Source: Echinometra lucunter (lineage: Eukaryota; Echinodermata; Echinoidea; Camarodonta; Echinometridae). Taken from it: a DNA stretch of 64,000 nt. Position 1 is the stretch's first letter; each line of letters begins with the position of its first letter. Both the position numbers and the translations under genes were made by a program. Below are positions 1 to 11,904 of this stretch, one piece after another. The stretch covers positions 4,575,740-4,639,739 of the forward strand of contig CM057171.1 in assembly GCA_029962745.1 (NCBI GenBank). Reading direction: 5' to 3'. The notes under the pieces are model-generated. The model saw nothing but the letters and a program-made list of their open reading frames with translations, searched no databases and was not told where the DNA came from.

Positions 1-100
1 AAAAACAAAACAAAACAAAACAAAACAAAACAAAACAAAAAAAAAACAAAAAAAAACAAAAACAAAACAAAAAAAAAACAAAAAACAAACAAAAAAAAAC
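1..100. repeat. CAAAA-type low-complexity tract
   Basis: An A-rich tract of CAAAA and longer A runs fills the left edge of the window. It lies in the intron just upstream of the NHL exon. No coding content is visible. Confidence 0.9.
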
Positions 101-333
101 ATCAATCATTGTCGGAAACGTAGGCTATTTATTGGACGTTAAGCCTTGTGTTTATAGAAATCATAATGTTGGGTAAACAACACAAACAAAACGAAACATG
201 TGCTCGACATACAGCAAACAAGTTTCATGGCCTGAAAACAACAAAAAGCTTTGCCTTCTTTACACTTAGAGAATCTCAATAATTGCATCACCTTTATGTG
301 TTTTTCGTTTTGTTCTTTTTTTTTTTCTTTTAG

Positions 334-972
334 GTAATCCTGTTTGACCAGGGAAGGCGGCTCCATTCCTTAGAACTTCCGGCCAATGCTGACCCCCGTG
401 GTGTGACGTCACAAGGTCATCGCATCTTCATCTGTGACCAAGGCAACCACTGCCTACAGATGTTGGATCTCCACGACAAAAATGATGGCAAACCAATATC
501 CAGCTCTGTTGTTCTCGGCAAACCGAATGAACATGATATGGTATGTCCATACTTTGTGTCAGTTGATCCTGCAGGAGAACGTATCCTCGTAAGCGACTAC
601 GGCAACGGAGCGCTAATTCTCGCGCGCGCTGACAACGCTCACCCGCCGCACCGCGTCAAACTAGTCGCGCCGTCGGCTGACTTCCAACATGGCCGACCAT
701 GTCCTAACATCGAGATCCGGCCGACTGGCGTCGCCTGGCTGCCGGATGGACACGGTGCCGTGGTCGCTGACCAGATCGGACATCGACTGGTGGTCGTCGA
801 TGAGGAATTGAAGGTTGTTGGTTCTTTTGGGAGACAAGGGAGCGGGGAGGGAGAATTTCTCTTTCCTCACGGAATCTCATTCGTATCTGATGGCATTCTA
901 AGTGTGTGTGACATGAACAATGCGCGAATACAGTTCGTTCAACTGGATGCACTGTATGCAAACATCAAGTAA
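334..972 (+). CDS. NHL-repeat protein (TRIM-NHL type), 3' terminal exon
   Basis: This is the last coding exon of a beta-propeller protein. A pyrimidine tract ends in TAG at 331-333, and the exon is open from GTA at 334 to TAA at 970-972, giving 212 residues that start on a codon boundary. NHL-type blades are visible: DPRGVTSQGHRIFICDQGN, then VDPAGERILVSDYGNG, RPTGVAWLPDG with VVADQIGHRLVVVD, and a final GSFGRQGSGEGEFLFPHG with ILSVCDMNNARIQFVQL. The phrase G-x-G-x-G-E-F-x-x-P-x-G-I followed by D-x-x-N-x-R-I is the classic NHL signature. Ending on this blade is usual for TRIM2/3/56/71-like ubiquitin ligases and related RNA-binding proteins. The RING, B-box and coiled-coil exons would lie left of the window, so the exact family member cannot be named. 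An in-frame GTG at 403 is not a start, since the exon is open upstream of it. Confidence 0.88.
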   Translation, partial: VILFDQGRRLHSLELPANADPRGVTSQGHRIFICDQGNHCLQMLDLHDKNDGKPISSSVVLGKPNEHDMVCPYFVSVDPAGERILVSDYGNGALILARADNAHPPHRVKLVAPSADFQHGRPCPNIEIRPTGVAWLPDGHGAVVADQIGHRLVVVDEELKVVGSFGRQGSGEGEFLFPHGISFVSDGILSVCDMNNARIQFVQLDALYANIK

Positions 973-1192
973 ACTATTTCCATATTTTTCAAAAGGATTG
1001 CCATATTTAGTATTATCATGTGAACAGAAGATCGAAACTCTCTCCCCAATATTAACCGAATGTTTATGAAAGAAATCGGGTGACTAAAGCCATGTTCATA
1101 AGTCTGGCATTGAATATACTAAAGAGTTCTCCTTTAAAGCAGTTAAAGTAATTACTCTGTCGCAGAAAACATGATAAGTAAATGAATAAGTG

Positions 1193-1198
1193 AATAAA
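1193..1198 (+). terminator. Possible polyadenylation signal of the NHL gene
   Basis: AATAAA lies about 220 bases after the stop codon in an AT-rich 3' flank. Further AATAAA-like words follow to about 1285, so the cleavage site actually used cannot be chosen from sequence. Confidence 0.4.
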
Positions 1199-1610
1199 AA
1201 CATATATTAACAGATTACTAAATGACTACATGAATAGATAAATACGTGAAGAAATAAATAGATAAGTAAATAAATGAATAAATAAAACAGATGGGGTATG
1301 AAGTTAGAATGTAAAAGGGGGAAACGCGTTTATTTCTTTTTTTTCGAGTGGAGAGGGGTTTTTAAAAAACTTATTGGGGGTATTTTATCTTTGTATTTAG
1401 TGTGCCCTCTTTTCTGCATTTCATTTTATTTTCTTTTAAGTTTAATTCACATGATTACCATGTATCTGTGATTTTTCATTTTTTAATGAGTATTTTATTT
1501 GCTGAGTATAAAGTCCATTTAAATGACTAATATGTATAGTTTTTACATTTGTTAAACTTATGATATAATTTTGTATGCACATGACATTGTATACTATTTG
1601 TTTAATGTAC

Positions 1611-1873
1611 ACACTCAGAAAAAATGTGCCAGTTAGGACCCTTTCTTGTCCCGTATTTAGAACCCTATGCAGAAAAGGGGTTCTAATTTTTTTTTTTTTT
1701 TTATGATTTCAAGAACCCGGTTCCTTGTACAACCAATAATGGTTCTAAAGACCCCTGTATAACCCTTTAGAGAACCTTTATCTGTTTAGACTAGTCATGA
1801 TTCTTTGAGGAACCTTTCCAAATGTGGGACAAGAAAAGGTTCTAACCAGCGCCATTTTTTTTCCAAAGAATGT
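1611..1873. mobile_element. MITE with inverted ends
   Basis: The left end (ACACTCAGAAAAAATG) and the reverse complement of the right end (TACATTCTTTGGAAAAAAAA) form imperfect inverted repeats. The interior repeats the words GGTTCT and AGAACC on both arms, so it folds on itself. It has no coding capacity. Another element of this general type lies at 34856-35088. Confidence 0.5.
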
Positions 1874-1879
1874 ATGATA

Positions 1880-2760
1880 TGATTTGTTTTTGATCATGTG
1901 AAAATGGAAAGAAATAACAATAGAAAGAAACTAAGAAGAACAAAGTGGTTGTAATGGTACGAATGTACGACCTGACGTGTAAATAGAGGTGGAAATATTG
2001 AGCGAATCAATACAAAATTTGAACACAGCGACAAATACAAAAAAAAAAAATCAATTAAGAAAACAAAGTATAAAATTCCCAGTTAGAGTTGGTAGAAAAG
2101 GATACAATGAACGCACTTCTGTTATTCACTGTAGGGATATATTTATGACTTATTAGAAAATACCCCTACTGCATGGCGTAACTGATATTCATGTTATTAC
2201 TCGCTTAGCTCTATAAAATGTATGGCTTGGTATATTTATTTATATATTTGTTTCAAATGTTATGAATGCCCTAAATTCACAGATATCCTTTAAAACTGAT
2301 GTTGTAAAACATATTAACTGTGTCGTGAAAAAAATAGATTCCAAGTGAATGCATTTAATGTATGCCAATTACGTGCAGTGTAAATAGCAAAGACTTATTT
2401 GCCATTTGATATAAGGATATGTGAGTGCCAACATGGCCAAAGGTACGATTATTTTTTTTCTCTGACGTGGCTATTGCAGCATTAATTTGGTAAATATGAC
2501 GACATTAATATTTGTCTTATCTATGAATCCCGTAAAGCAATTTCCTTATAAGGAAAGGAAATCTTATAAGGCATAGCAATGCCTGTGTTAATTGACATAT
2601 TTTTAGAATGAAATATCTATGCAAGGAATCGTAATTGGCGTAATAAATTTGTTTACTTTTCTTTCAAAGCATCCATCAGTCATGTAACAGACAATTCTTA
2701 ACATGACAAGGATCTATTGTATAAAAAGACACATGTAAACAGCAAAGATCTCTCGGGTCG
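1880..2760. other. Intergenic, nothing recognised
   Basis: AT-rich sequence with no convincing exon, RNA gene or element end on either strand. Confidence 0.6.
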
Positions 2761-2764
2761 CCCC

Positions 2765-2775
2765 CCCCCTCCCCA

Positions 2776-2820
<45 letters not shown>

Positions 2821-2840
2821 GCTCTTTCTTTCTCTCTCCC
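2765..2840. repeat. (CT)n microsatellite
   Basis: A pyrimidine tract, mostly CTCTCT, is preceded by a C run. The 67-residue ORF across it is only Ser-Leu repeats. Confidence 0.95.
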
Positions 2841-5800
2841 TTCAGCATTCGATTTCCTCCCCCCCTCTCACTCCCTACATATCTCCCCCTGCTATCTATC
2901 AGTGGTCTGTCCCTCTCTGAAACTCAAACACACATCACACATCACACAATACCCACAGACAGTCTTTTGTCTTTTCAAGTTCTTTTGTACCAGTTATTTT
3001 CATATAATGAGCATGTCTCGGGAGATCTACTATTCACAGGGACAGAAAATGAGGAAGAAAGTGAGGAAATGTATTAAAAGGTGAAAGAATAAAGGGAAAG
3101 GATGATGAAAGGAGAAGAAGGAGAAAAAACGATAGGTAGGGACAGGGAGAGGAAGAGAGGGGTAGAGCAAGAAAGAGAGAAAGAGGGAAAGAAATAGAGA
3201 GAAAAGAAGACTTATTTGCATATAATACGAGATTAATGTCCAGGGTCTACATTCCTCACGTTCCCGGATCTTTCCAATTAAACAATATTATCACAAAATT
3301 ATCACAAATTTTATCGAGGTCGGTGGAGCGTCTTTTAAAGTGGAGGGAGGGGGCACCGACGAATTTTTTTCTAATCTTTACATAATAGATACTATGTGAG
3401 GACTACTCATTTGTGAAAGAGCAAACATGAGTTTTTTGTTTTTGTTTTTGTTTTTGCTTTACTTCGCTTTGCTTTACTTTGCTTTACTTTGCTTTGCTTT
3501 GTTTTGCTTTGTTTTGATTTAGACCACGGTGTTTGCATTAATTACAGTGATTTGATGTAAAGATGCCGCATACGTTTTAGGGCTCTTCTCGATCATTCAT
3601 CCATTAACCAGTCGTTTTCCTTATTGACCAAGCTTTAATTTCAATACATTTTCGAGCTCTCATTACCACCAGTATTTTACATGTTTTACTACAGAAAAAA
3701 GGTCAAACTGGAAAGGGGTTTTGAATCTAATTAAAAGCTCAATCTCCAAGTGAATAGGAGCATTGTTATGGTTGCAACACACTTGATAAATAACCTTGCC
3801 CGAGACATAACATGTAAGTGCGAGCGAGCGTAGATAGAGAGCTTTGAAAAAGAGAAGAAAAATATCCTCACTGCTTCAATGATATTTAGGGGCTCCTTCG
3901 TTTTTATAAAAGGTTTTGGGCGTTGTGCCCCTAGCTCTCGTCTCCTGCTTCCTTACCTCACACAGTAATGAATAACAATGAAATCTGTTATCATAGTGAA
4001 ACTTCTCTGATTCTTTGGAGCTAGGTATATGCCTATTTTGGTGACTTTGAATTAAGTAATTTATCAGATTTGAAAAAGGGATAATCAAAAGAGGGGGAAG
4101 GTTACAAGAAGGAAAGGGTGCTAATCGACGTAAAAGAAGACATTATCAGATTTGGGCTCGTATCAAAAGGAGACTTGCAGTACATAAGAAGAAAGAGGGG
4201 GCACTGTGCTGGTTTGAAAGGGGGTATAGAAAAAGGGGCACTTTTGGGGTGCTTGGAAAAGTGTGAGGGGTACTGTGCCCTCCCCCTGCCCTCCGGTTCT
4301 GCCGACCCTGAAATTTATCACAAGATTATCACAACATCCTCACATATTGACAGTGCCAATCTATTGATATTTTACTTGAAGGAGGTCGTTCACACCCTGA
4401 TATCAGTCAGCAACGTGCGGTTTAACTTAATTTGTCAGTGATAAAGTACAAACATCAATCAAAGAACATAAAATGATCAAAGAAGGGTTCCAGTATTAGC
4501 CCGCGGTATATAGTTTCTCTTTCTCTCTCACATGCATAGACCTCACTTAGGAGATCTCCTATATCACTTACCAGGATTTGTGTCGGTCCCGTCGTGGCCG
4601 CAAAAAAAGAGGTCGAACTATACTGTATTCTGCCTACTAAAGGAATATGATTTACTTTTTACAACAACAAAAACAAAATTACACTGTACATGTTTAGCCA
4701 TTTCCTTCTTTAGCTCTGCCCTTCGTGCTTTTGTTTATGAACTTATTCATGACCATGTCAAGATCAACAGCAATCTGTCAGATGGCAGTTTAAGAACGAC
4801 TTAGCTATGAAAAGCCAAATGGAATGCCCCCAAAAGTTTTTTCCTCTAGACTTGTTTTAACAAAGTACGACTGTATTTCCCACGATCTCAGTTAGTGTTA
4901 GCAAAAACTATACTTCACATTAAAAATGTTTTGTTAATAACAATAGTGTTAATCCACATAGATATTACATTTCAATTTTAGCTTTTGCAACTGCATATGA
5001 TTGAGAATCCTATTTGGCTTTACATAGTCGAGTCATTTTAAAGTCACGTGTAGCTACGCCCCCAGCTTTGTGAACTCCCCCCACCCCCTCCCCCCCCCCC
5101 GGTGACCCTATATCTATAACAAAATGACCCCCATGAGCTACGGTCTCGAACCAGCCAATTAACGACCCCCGTAAAGGTCTTTGAGAGTGAACATGCGTAT
5201 TCCACATAAAATTCTAATTTAGTGTTAATACTCCCCCCCCCCCCCCCACTCCCTCTCTGAATTATTTCTTTCTTAAAAGATCAGTAAACACAAGGGATTT
5301 AAGAATGCCGACATAAGTATCATTTCGGGGTGGAATAGATATCACTGCAAACATGCAAAGGGTATCAATGAACAATTGCAATTTACGTCATATTTGTTTA
5401 AAATGGCGCAGATCAAACCCTTGCAAGGTTCCCTTCTACTTGTATATAAAAGAATTCTTCAACTAGTGACTAGTCATATCATTGATTCTTCAATCAAAGT
5501 TATCACCTTCGTTACAAAAGAGAGCAATTGATACTTTACCCCCGAGGGATACATAGATTATTAGGGTGTCAGTCTGATACTTTGATGAACAGAACATAGG
5601 TTCAACGTTCGATTGATTTATGATAAGCCAGGATTGCTATTAAAATCAGTATTCTAATAATTCATCCTTTGCCCTTCTTCAAAGGGCCCATCATGCAGAA
5701 TTTAATTAAAATTTTCACCTATCCCTTTCTCCCTTCTTTCTCTTCCCCTCCTCCTCCTCTTCCTCTTTTTAAAAATTATCTTTGCTTTGGCTGCTCTTCT

Positions 5801-5870
5801 TTTTTTTTAGAATACTCCAGAGTCTGTCAAGGTGATATACAAATTGATTATACAATGTTCTCTCTGATTT
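2841..5870. other. Intergenic, low-complexity stretches only
   Basis: No gene is supported. Contents are a purine-rich stretch at about 3050-3210, a CTTTG/TTTTG pentanucleotide tract at 3430-3525, and poly-C/poly-G runs at 5085-5100 and 5232-5248. Short ORFs here, such as 4118-4441, have no protein-like composition or splice context. Confidence 0.6.
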
Positions 5871-5894
5871 CGCTCTTCTCTCATTCTCTTTCTA

Positions 5895-5913
5895 TCTCTC
5901 CCTCTCTCTCAAG

Positions 5914-5961
<48 letters not shown>
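5895..5961. repeat. (CT)n microsatellite
   Basis: Uninterrupted CT dinucleotides with a few TTT interruptions. Confidence 0.95.
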
Positions 5962-5964
<3 letters not shown>

Positions 5965-6132
5965 GTCTGGAGATCCGATGAATTTTGTACGTCCTAATTA
6001 AACATCAGAAGCTGATCCACTGCATGATACGTGTCATTATCCGGATTGTGACATGATGTGGGCCTTCCGTTCTTATCATTCATATCAATATTTGCATTTC
6101 ATACTTCCGAAGGCAATGCCTTACTGACACTA

Positions 6133-7804
6133 GGGGTGCGTTCAAGCGATTTTTTGAAGCTAGAATCACAAACATGAATCACAAATCAAAACGCTGTTAC
6201 AAAACACGGCTACTGCGTGAGAGCGTTCAAGCGATTTTTCATCAACGCTGATTCTTGCTCATTTCAAGCCCATCCACTGCACATCGTACTGCGCAGTTTG
6301 ACCCAGGAAGGTCAACTTCAGCCACATAATTTATTTGTCTCTATAACTTTCTTATGCTATTCTTTGCTTTTCATTCTATCTTCTTCCCTTTCCATCTTTT
6401 CTTATGTTAATCTTTGTTTTTTCCTACCTTCTTTTCTATGCTTCCTTATGTAATACATTTTAACTTTTTTTTCCTTGTTATTCTTTCCCTTCCCATCTTT
6501 TCTTATGTTATTCTTTGTTTTTTCCTACCTTCTTTTATATGTTTCCTTATTTTTTCTTTGTTTTTTTTTCTATCTTCTTCTCTTTCCATCTTCCCTTATG
6601 TGATTCTTTGTTTCTTCTTTTATCTTCTTTTTTCTGTCTTCTTATGTTATTCTTTGTTTTTCCTTCTATCTTCTTCTCTTTCCATCTTTCCTTATGTGAT
6701 TCTTTGTTTTTCCATCTATCTTCTTTTCTGTCGATCATTCCTTATGTTATCCTTTGTTTTCTTCTGTCTTCTTCTTCTTCTCTTTCTATCTTTCCTTATG
6801 TGATTCTTTGTTTTCCATCTATCTTCTTTTCGGTCCATCATTCCTTATGTTATCCTTTGTTTTTTCTTCTATCTTCTTTTCTGTCCATCATTCCTTATGT
6901 TATCCTTTGTTATTCCTTCTATCTTCTTTTCTGTCCATCATTCCTTATGTTATCCTTTGTTATTCCTTCTATCTTCTTTTCTGTCCATCATTCCTTATGT
7001 TATCCTTTGTTTTCTTCTATCTTCTTCTCTTTCCATCTTTCCTTATGCGATTCTTTGTTTTTCCATCTATCTTCTTTTCTGTCGATCATTCCTTATGTTA
7101 TCCTTTGTTTTCTTCTATCTTCTTCTTCTCTTTCTATCTTTCCTTATGTGATTCTTTGTTTTTCCATCTATCTTCTTTTCTGTCCATCATTCCTTATCTT
7201 ATCCTTTGTTATTCCTTCTATCTTCTTTTCTGTCCATCATTCCTTATATTATCCTTTGTTTTCTTCTATCTTCTTCTCTTTCCATCTTTCCTTATGTGAT
7301 TCTTTGTTTTTCCAGCTATCTTCTTTTCTGTCGATCATTCCTTATGTTATCCTTTGTTTTCCTCTATCTTCTTCTCTTTCCATCTTTCCTTATGTTATTC
7401 TTTGTTTCCTTCTTCTATCTTCTTCTTTTTCGTCTTTTCCTGTTATTCTATCTTATTCCTTCTTTCTCCTTATCTTTCAGCCTCTTCTTATATTATTCTT
7501 TGTTTTCTCCTTCTGTCTTCTTTTCTAGCTTTCTGTATGTTGTTTTATCTTTCTTCGAACCTTGGTGTGAAAGCAACAGTAGAATCATGATTGAGATCTC
7601 CGTTGCGTTCAATCGATTTTTAGCGACCGTGGTTCTGCAGAATCATGATTCAAAACGTACCTTTTTCAGCGTTTCATGTTTGCGTTTTGAAAGACGTTTA
7701 TTTTTACGACCTGCGAAAAATCGATTGAACGCAACCGTGGTTTAAACTAAACGTCTTTCAAAACCGTGATTCTAGGGTGAAAAATGGTCGCTTGAACGCG
7801 GCCC
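6133..7804. mobile_element. Foldback element carrying a minisatellite
   Basis: The left end reads GGGGTGCGTTCAAGCGATTT. The reverse complement of the right end reads GGGCCGCGTTCAAGCGACCA, and both are followed by AGAATCAC. Nested copies of the GCGTTCAAGCGATTT word occur at about 6220, 7605 and 7725. The middle is a pyrimidine minisatellite (6345-7545). No transposase is visible. An alternative is two separate MITEs flanking a locally expanded repeat. Confidence 0.55.
6345..7545. repeat. ~50-bp pyrimidine-rich minisatellite
   Basis: About 24 degenerate units contain CCTTATGTTATCCTTTG and a TCTATCTTCTTTTC core. Adjacent clean units at 6843, 6893 and 6943 give a 50-base period. The top strand is nearly free of stops in all three frames, which creates ORFs of up to 337 residues. 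Because 50 is not a multiple of three, each frame yields the same hydrophobic peptide with a phase change. This is a repeat artefact, not a membrane protein gene. Confidence 0.92.
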
Positions 7805-8337
7805 AGGAGAAGCGTAACAGATCATTTTCTCTTCATTTGCCCATGATAAGTTAAAATTTCGGAACGTACAAGAATGCCGAGTACATTCAAGACTTATCAT
7901 TTATATCGACTGATGTTTTCATCTATTTGTTTTTAGGGCAATTAAGCGGGGGATCAATTCACTTTACTTGCCCATGCTTATCATTTCCGGAACATATAAG
8001 AATGCAGAGTGCATACGTTATCTAAGCTATCTACTTCATTGATAAAGTTGTTAGGAAAATTCCCCTCTTGCTGATGTAATCGCATAAAATTGTTCATTTA
8101 TGAATAAACACAAGGGAAGATGATACCAAGGAATGTGCTGATATTACAGCGAAAAGGTATGTCTATAGAAGGCAATCCCAAACGTCCCTCCCCCCCCCCT
8201 CCCAAAAAAAAGAAGAAATCATTTATAGAGGTGGTGGACATAACAGGGTATGTCCCCCATTTTTTGGAGAAGAAATAGAGACACCTGGAAAAGGCATTAC
8301 TGTATGTTTACCTGCCCCCCCCCGGAAAAGCTTAGGA

Positions 8338-8340
<3 letters not shown>

Positions 8341-8384
<44 letters not shown>

Positions 8385-8396
8385 TTAGCTCTCCCT
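8341..8396. repeat. (CT)n microsatellite
   Basis: CT dinucleotide run with two TTT interruptions. Confidence 0.95.
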
Positions 8397-8780
8397 CCAA
8401 AACCACACTCTCATAGAGAGTTATTTCCCACTCAAAGTAGATACCAGATCAATAAAACGGAATGAATAAATGAATAAAGAAAGAGTTCAGGAGATATATA
8501 CATGTACACACACTGAAATAGTTTTATTCCTTTATGATACAATTAGAATATGAATATGCAAACACCAGTGCCACACTTGAATGAGTTATTTCAATGCTTA
8601 GAGTTTGCATGAAATACTGACAACATATTATTACATACATATACATGTATTTACAAAGTATGGATATTTGGATACTGTACATATAAATATAAAATCACTT
8701 AAAGGTAGGCACAAGCTGAATTGGAAAACTATAGAATCTTCACTGCAGATTGGGGAATTAGAGAGAATACAGACTATTAT

Positions 8781-9173
8781 GGCCCGAATTCACAAAGGTG
8801 GTTTTGAAACCATGGTTTATGCAGACTTCATGCGTTAAGAGCGCTTAATTTAGCGCATTCATTGAGATAGGTACATTAACGATGTGCGCTTTTGTCAAAG
8901 AGCGCTAAATTCACGCTTGTTGCCATGGTGTGAAACCACAGTTTCTGTAAATTAAATTTAAATAAACAGTGGACTCATTAATTCAAAACTGCGGGCTCAT
9001 TTATGCACAAACCATGGCAACAGGCATGAATTTAGCGCTCTTTGACAAAAGCATGCATTGTTAATGAACCCTTTTCAATGAATGCGCTAAATTAAGCGCT
9101 CTTAACGCATGAAATCTGCATAAACCATGGTTTTAAAACCACTGTTTCAAAACCACCTTTGTGATTTTGGGCC
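8781..9173. mobile_element. Foldback MITE with long inverted arms
   Basis: Two arms of roughly 170 bases are near-perfect inverted copies. The outer ends read GGCCCGAATTCACAAAGGTG and, in reverse complement, GGCCCAAAATCACAAAGGTG. AGCGCTAAATT, AACCATGG and GCGCTCTT words are mirrored inside. It is noncoding. A diverged relative lies at 12153-12393 in the last CIP2A intron. Confidence 0.8.
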
Positions 9174-9483
9174 TTTATGTTTTACTAATTCACTAAACTA
9201 CCCCTTTTTACTTTACACAAATATATATTCAAGTGTGAAGCGTCACATCACTATGTTGCAACATTCCCTGTGTAACACATGTCTGGCATCAAAACAGATG
9301 AAAAAGAATGAACAAGAAAGAAAAAAGAAAGAAAGAAAGAACATCTAAAGAACAGATGCTAAAATAAAATGAGATAGGTAATGATAGTGCTTGCTTGTAT
9401 CATACATGTAAGCAATACAGACTTCCTACAGAAGTCGGCTATCAGGAGCATCGGTACAGCTCCATGTGGTGTTGCTTTTGCTT

Positions 9484-9530
9484 TGTTTGTTTTGCCGTGG
9501 GGGGGGGGGGAGGAGGGGGGGGGGGGAGGG
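9484..9530. repeat. Poly-G tract
   Basis: G runs with single A interruptions. Such tracts recur throughout the window and often mark MITE ends. Confidence 0.9.
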
Positions 9531-9813
9531 GCATGTATAAATCAGAAACCCTAATCACTGAATCATGTCATCATTGATACACCGGTCACTACAGAGACCT
9601 AATTTTGACCAACAACAGAACAAACAAAAAAGCTTTCATTTTTTCCTCTTTTTTTTTTCAGGAAACAATGTACATGTACATACATGTGCAATATATCTTA
9701 ACACCCTTGACAAGCCCCACCCCAAATTGTAGTGAATATCCCCTAAATTAATTGTGGTAAAAATATAAAAATATCAGGCAGTAGCAAATGACATGGCTCT
9801 TGCATGATGACCT

Positions 9814-9960
9814 GGGCCCCATTTCATAAAACTTGTTATCAGTAACAACTGCCACACTTCTAGGACAATTCACTCTAAGCCAATCAGAGGCAAGGATTTC
9901 AGTAGCTTATAACAAATACTGCAACTTGTTATTGATCATCAGTTTTATGAAACGGGGCCT
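9814..9960. mobile_element. Short MITE
   Basis: The ends GGGCCCCATTTCATAAAACT and (reverse complement) AGGCCCCGTTTCATAAAACT form inverted repeats around about 110 noncoding bases. A fragment with the same GTTTTATGAAATGGGGC end is seen near 20555. Confidence 0.7.
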
Positions 9961-10180
9961 TGAATTCAAGATGAGCTAAGCACTCAGACAGGGAATGCCC
10001 CTTCATTGAAGAACAATTCACTGAACTTTAGACTTAAATTATCTTATAATAGGACAGTTATCTAGAACAAAACTAGGCATACAGTATACACACCCCCTGA
10101 TCTAAAAGGAAAGCAACTGCATCTGTACCCCTGGTTCAAACAACAAGACTTAATAAACAAAAACTGCATACTCCCCTTTC

Positions 10181-10680
10181 NNNNNNNNNNNNNNNNNNNN
10201 NNNNNNNNNNNNNNNNNNNNNNNNNNNNNNNNNNNNNNNNNNNNNNNNNNNNNNNNNNNNNNNNNNNNNNNNNNNNNNNNNNNNNNNNNNNNNNNNNNNN
10301 NNNNNNNNNNNNNNNNNNNNNNNNNNNNNNNNNNNNNNNNNNNNNNNNNNNNNNNNNNNNNNNNNNNNNNNNNNNNNNNNNNNNNNNNNNNNNNNNNNNN
10401 NNNNNNNNNNNNNNNNNNNNNNNNNNNNNNNNNNNNNNNNNNNNNNNNNNNNNNNNNNNNNNNNNNNNNNNNNNNNNNNNNNNNNNNNNNNNNNNNNNNN
10501 NNNNNNNNNNNNNNNNNNNNNNNNNNNNNNNNNNNNNNNNNNNNNNNNNNNNNNNNNNNNNNNNNNNNNNNNNNNNNNNNNNNNNNNNNNNNNNNNNNNN
10601 NNNNNNNNNNNNNNNNNNNNNNNNNNNNNNNNNNNNNNNNNNNNNNNNNNNNNNNNNNNNNNNNNNNNNNNNNNNNNNNN
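10181..10680. other. Assembly gap (500 N)
   Basis: Exactly 500 N. The bases on both sides share AATAAACAAAAA(C/G)TGCATACTCCCCTTTC, so the same short sequence ends the left contig and starts near the right contig. This may be an unmerged overlap or a collapsed repeat. ORFs spanning it are meaningless. Confidence 0.99.
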
Positions 10681-10757
10681 CACGACATAATAAACAAAAA
10701 GTGCATACTCCCCTTTCATTGTTTGATTCATTATGGGTCACTGAGAAGTATCCAGAA

Positions 10758-10848
10758 GTAGAAGAAGAGGAGGAGCAGGAGGAGGAGGAGGAGGAGGAGC
10801 AGGAGGAGCAGGAGGAGGAGGAGCAGGAGGGGGAGGAGGAGGAAGAAG

Positions 10849-10880
<32 letters not shown>

Positions 10881-10900
10881 GAGGAAGAAGAACAGGAGAG

Positions 10901-10935
<35 letters not shown>

Positions 10936-10958
10936 GGAAGAGGAGGAAGAAGAACTTC
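10758..10958. repeat. GAG/GAA trinucleotide-rich tract
   Basis: Imperfect GAG, GAA and GCAGGAGGA repeats. They create Glu-rich ORFs on the plus strand and Ser-rich ORFs on the minus strand. No splice sites or other complexity support a protein. Confidence 0.93.
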
Positions 10959-11706
10959 TTAGAAAAACAATTCTTCACATAATATTCACTGCCTTTCTAG
11001 AATAGAATAATAGCTTACATAACTATACCCGTTTACTGTATGTTATTAATGATAACTTTATAGACTCAGACACTCACAAAAATGAATTTTTGTTGTAACA
11101 TTTTGCACACAGTTCACCACTTTAGAAGGAGGCTTTTTATATTTTGGGTACTTTCAGTCATTTCTAGGCTCTTTCTTACTGAACTGGAAATAAAAAAGAC
11201 AATATGCCTAGGTCTACAAGCTACGCGTGAAATTATCAGTCATTGTTTCAAAATTTTGATTTTCAATGATTTTTCCATTTTTGTTCCGGACGTGTTCTTT
11301 CGCACAACGACATAAACATAAGACGCTTTAGTAGTTTGGAAGAGAAAAGACAAAAAAACTAGACTATATTTTCCTTGGACAACTACACTAAATGATACAT
11401 AGCTCACACATTTGTTGTACAGCTTGGAGGTGGAAGGGGGAGGGAAATGGGGAAAAATGGCGGGGGGGGGGGGTGGGGTTGACATGGTCTATGGGTATCT
11501 GTACATGGGATAGCTGTCCTACACTAAACTGACTCAAAGATAACCATTCAGTTTCCTGGAAATTCCTAAATAGTATGTGAATATACTTCTACAATATGTA
11601 TAAATGACAATCATAAATCATTCTTGGAGGCAATAAAAAAGTCAGCAATAAATAGATTGAATCTCTGCTAATACACACATCAATTTTTGTGTTTGTCATT
11701 ATTATA

Positions 11707-11899
11707 CAGTCAAACCTGTTTTATTGACCACCTGCCTTTAAGGATCACCTGTCTATTAAGGCTGTATCTTCTGTTTCCCTTGAATGTGGTTTCTCATTTG
11801 AGCATGTGTGCTAAAGGAAACCTGTCCATAAAGACCATCTGCCTATCAAGACCACTCTTCTAGTTTTGCTTGAGTGGTCTTTATTCACAGGTTTCACTA
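11707..11899. mobile_element. Tc1/mariner-like MITE abutting the CIP2A stop codon
   Basis: The left end is CAGTCAAACCTG preceded by TA. The right end in reverse complement is TAGTGAAACCTG, followed on the plus strand by TA (11900-11901). The element is 193 bases and noncoding, with internal TGACCAC/GTGGTC words. The TA target duplication suits the Tc1/mariner group. It begins 5 bases past the CIP2A TGA on the minus strand, so it forms the start of that gene's 3' UTR unless the transcript ends at once. Confidence 0.72.
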
Positions 11900-11904
11900 T
11901 AGTT

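Noticed and set aside
4118..4441. 107-residue ORF
   Set aside because: No splice context, no domain, G-run-derived Lys/Gly composition; probably chance.
6515..7528. 337-residue hydrophobic ORF
   Set aside because: Lies wholly in a 50-bp pyrimidine minisatellite, with equivalent ORFs in the other frames.
8605..8838. 77-residue ORF ending in a foldback element
   Set aside because: The last third is MITE arm sequence and no partner exon was found.
10136..10978. 280-residue Ser/Leu-rich minus-strand ORF
   Set aside because: Runs through 500 N and a trinucleotide repeat.
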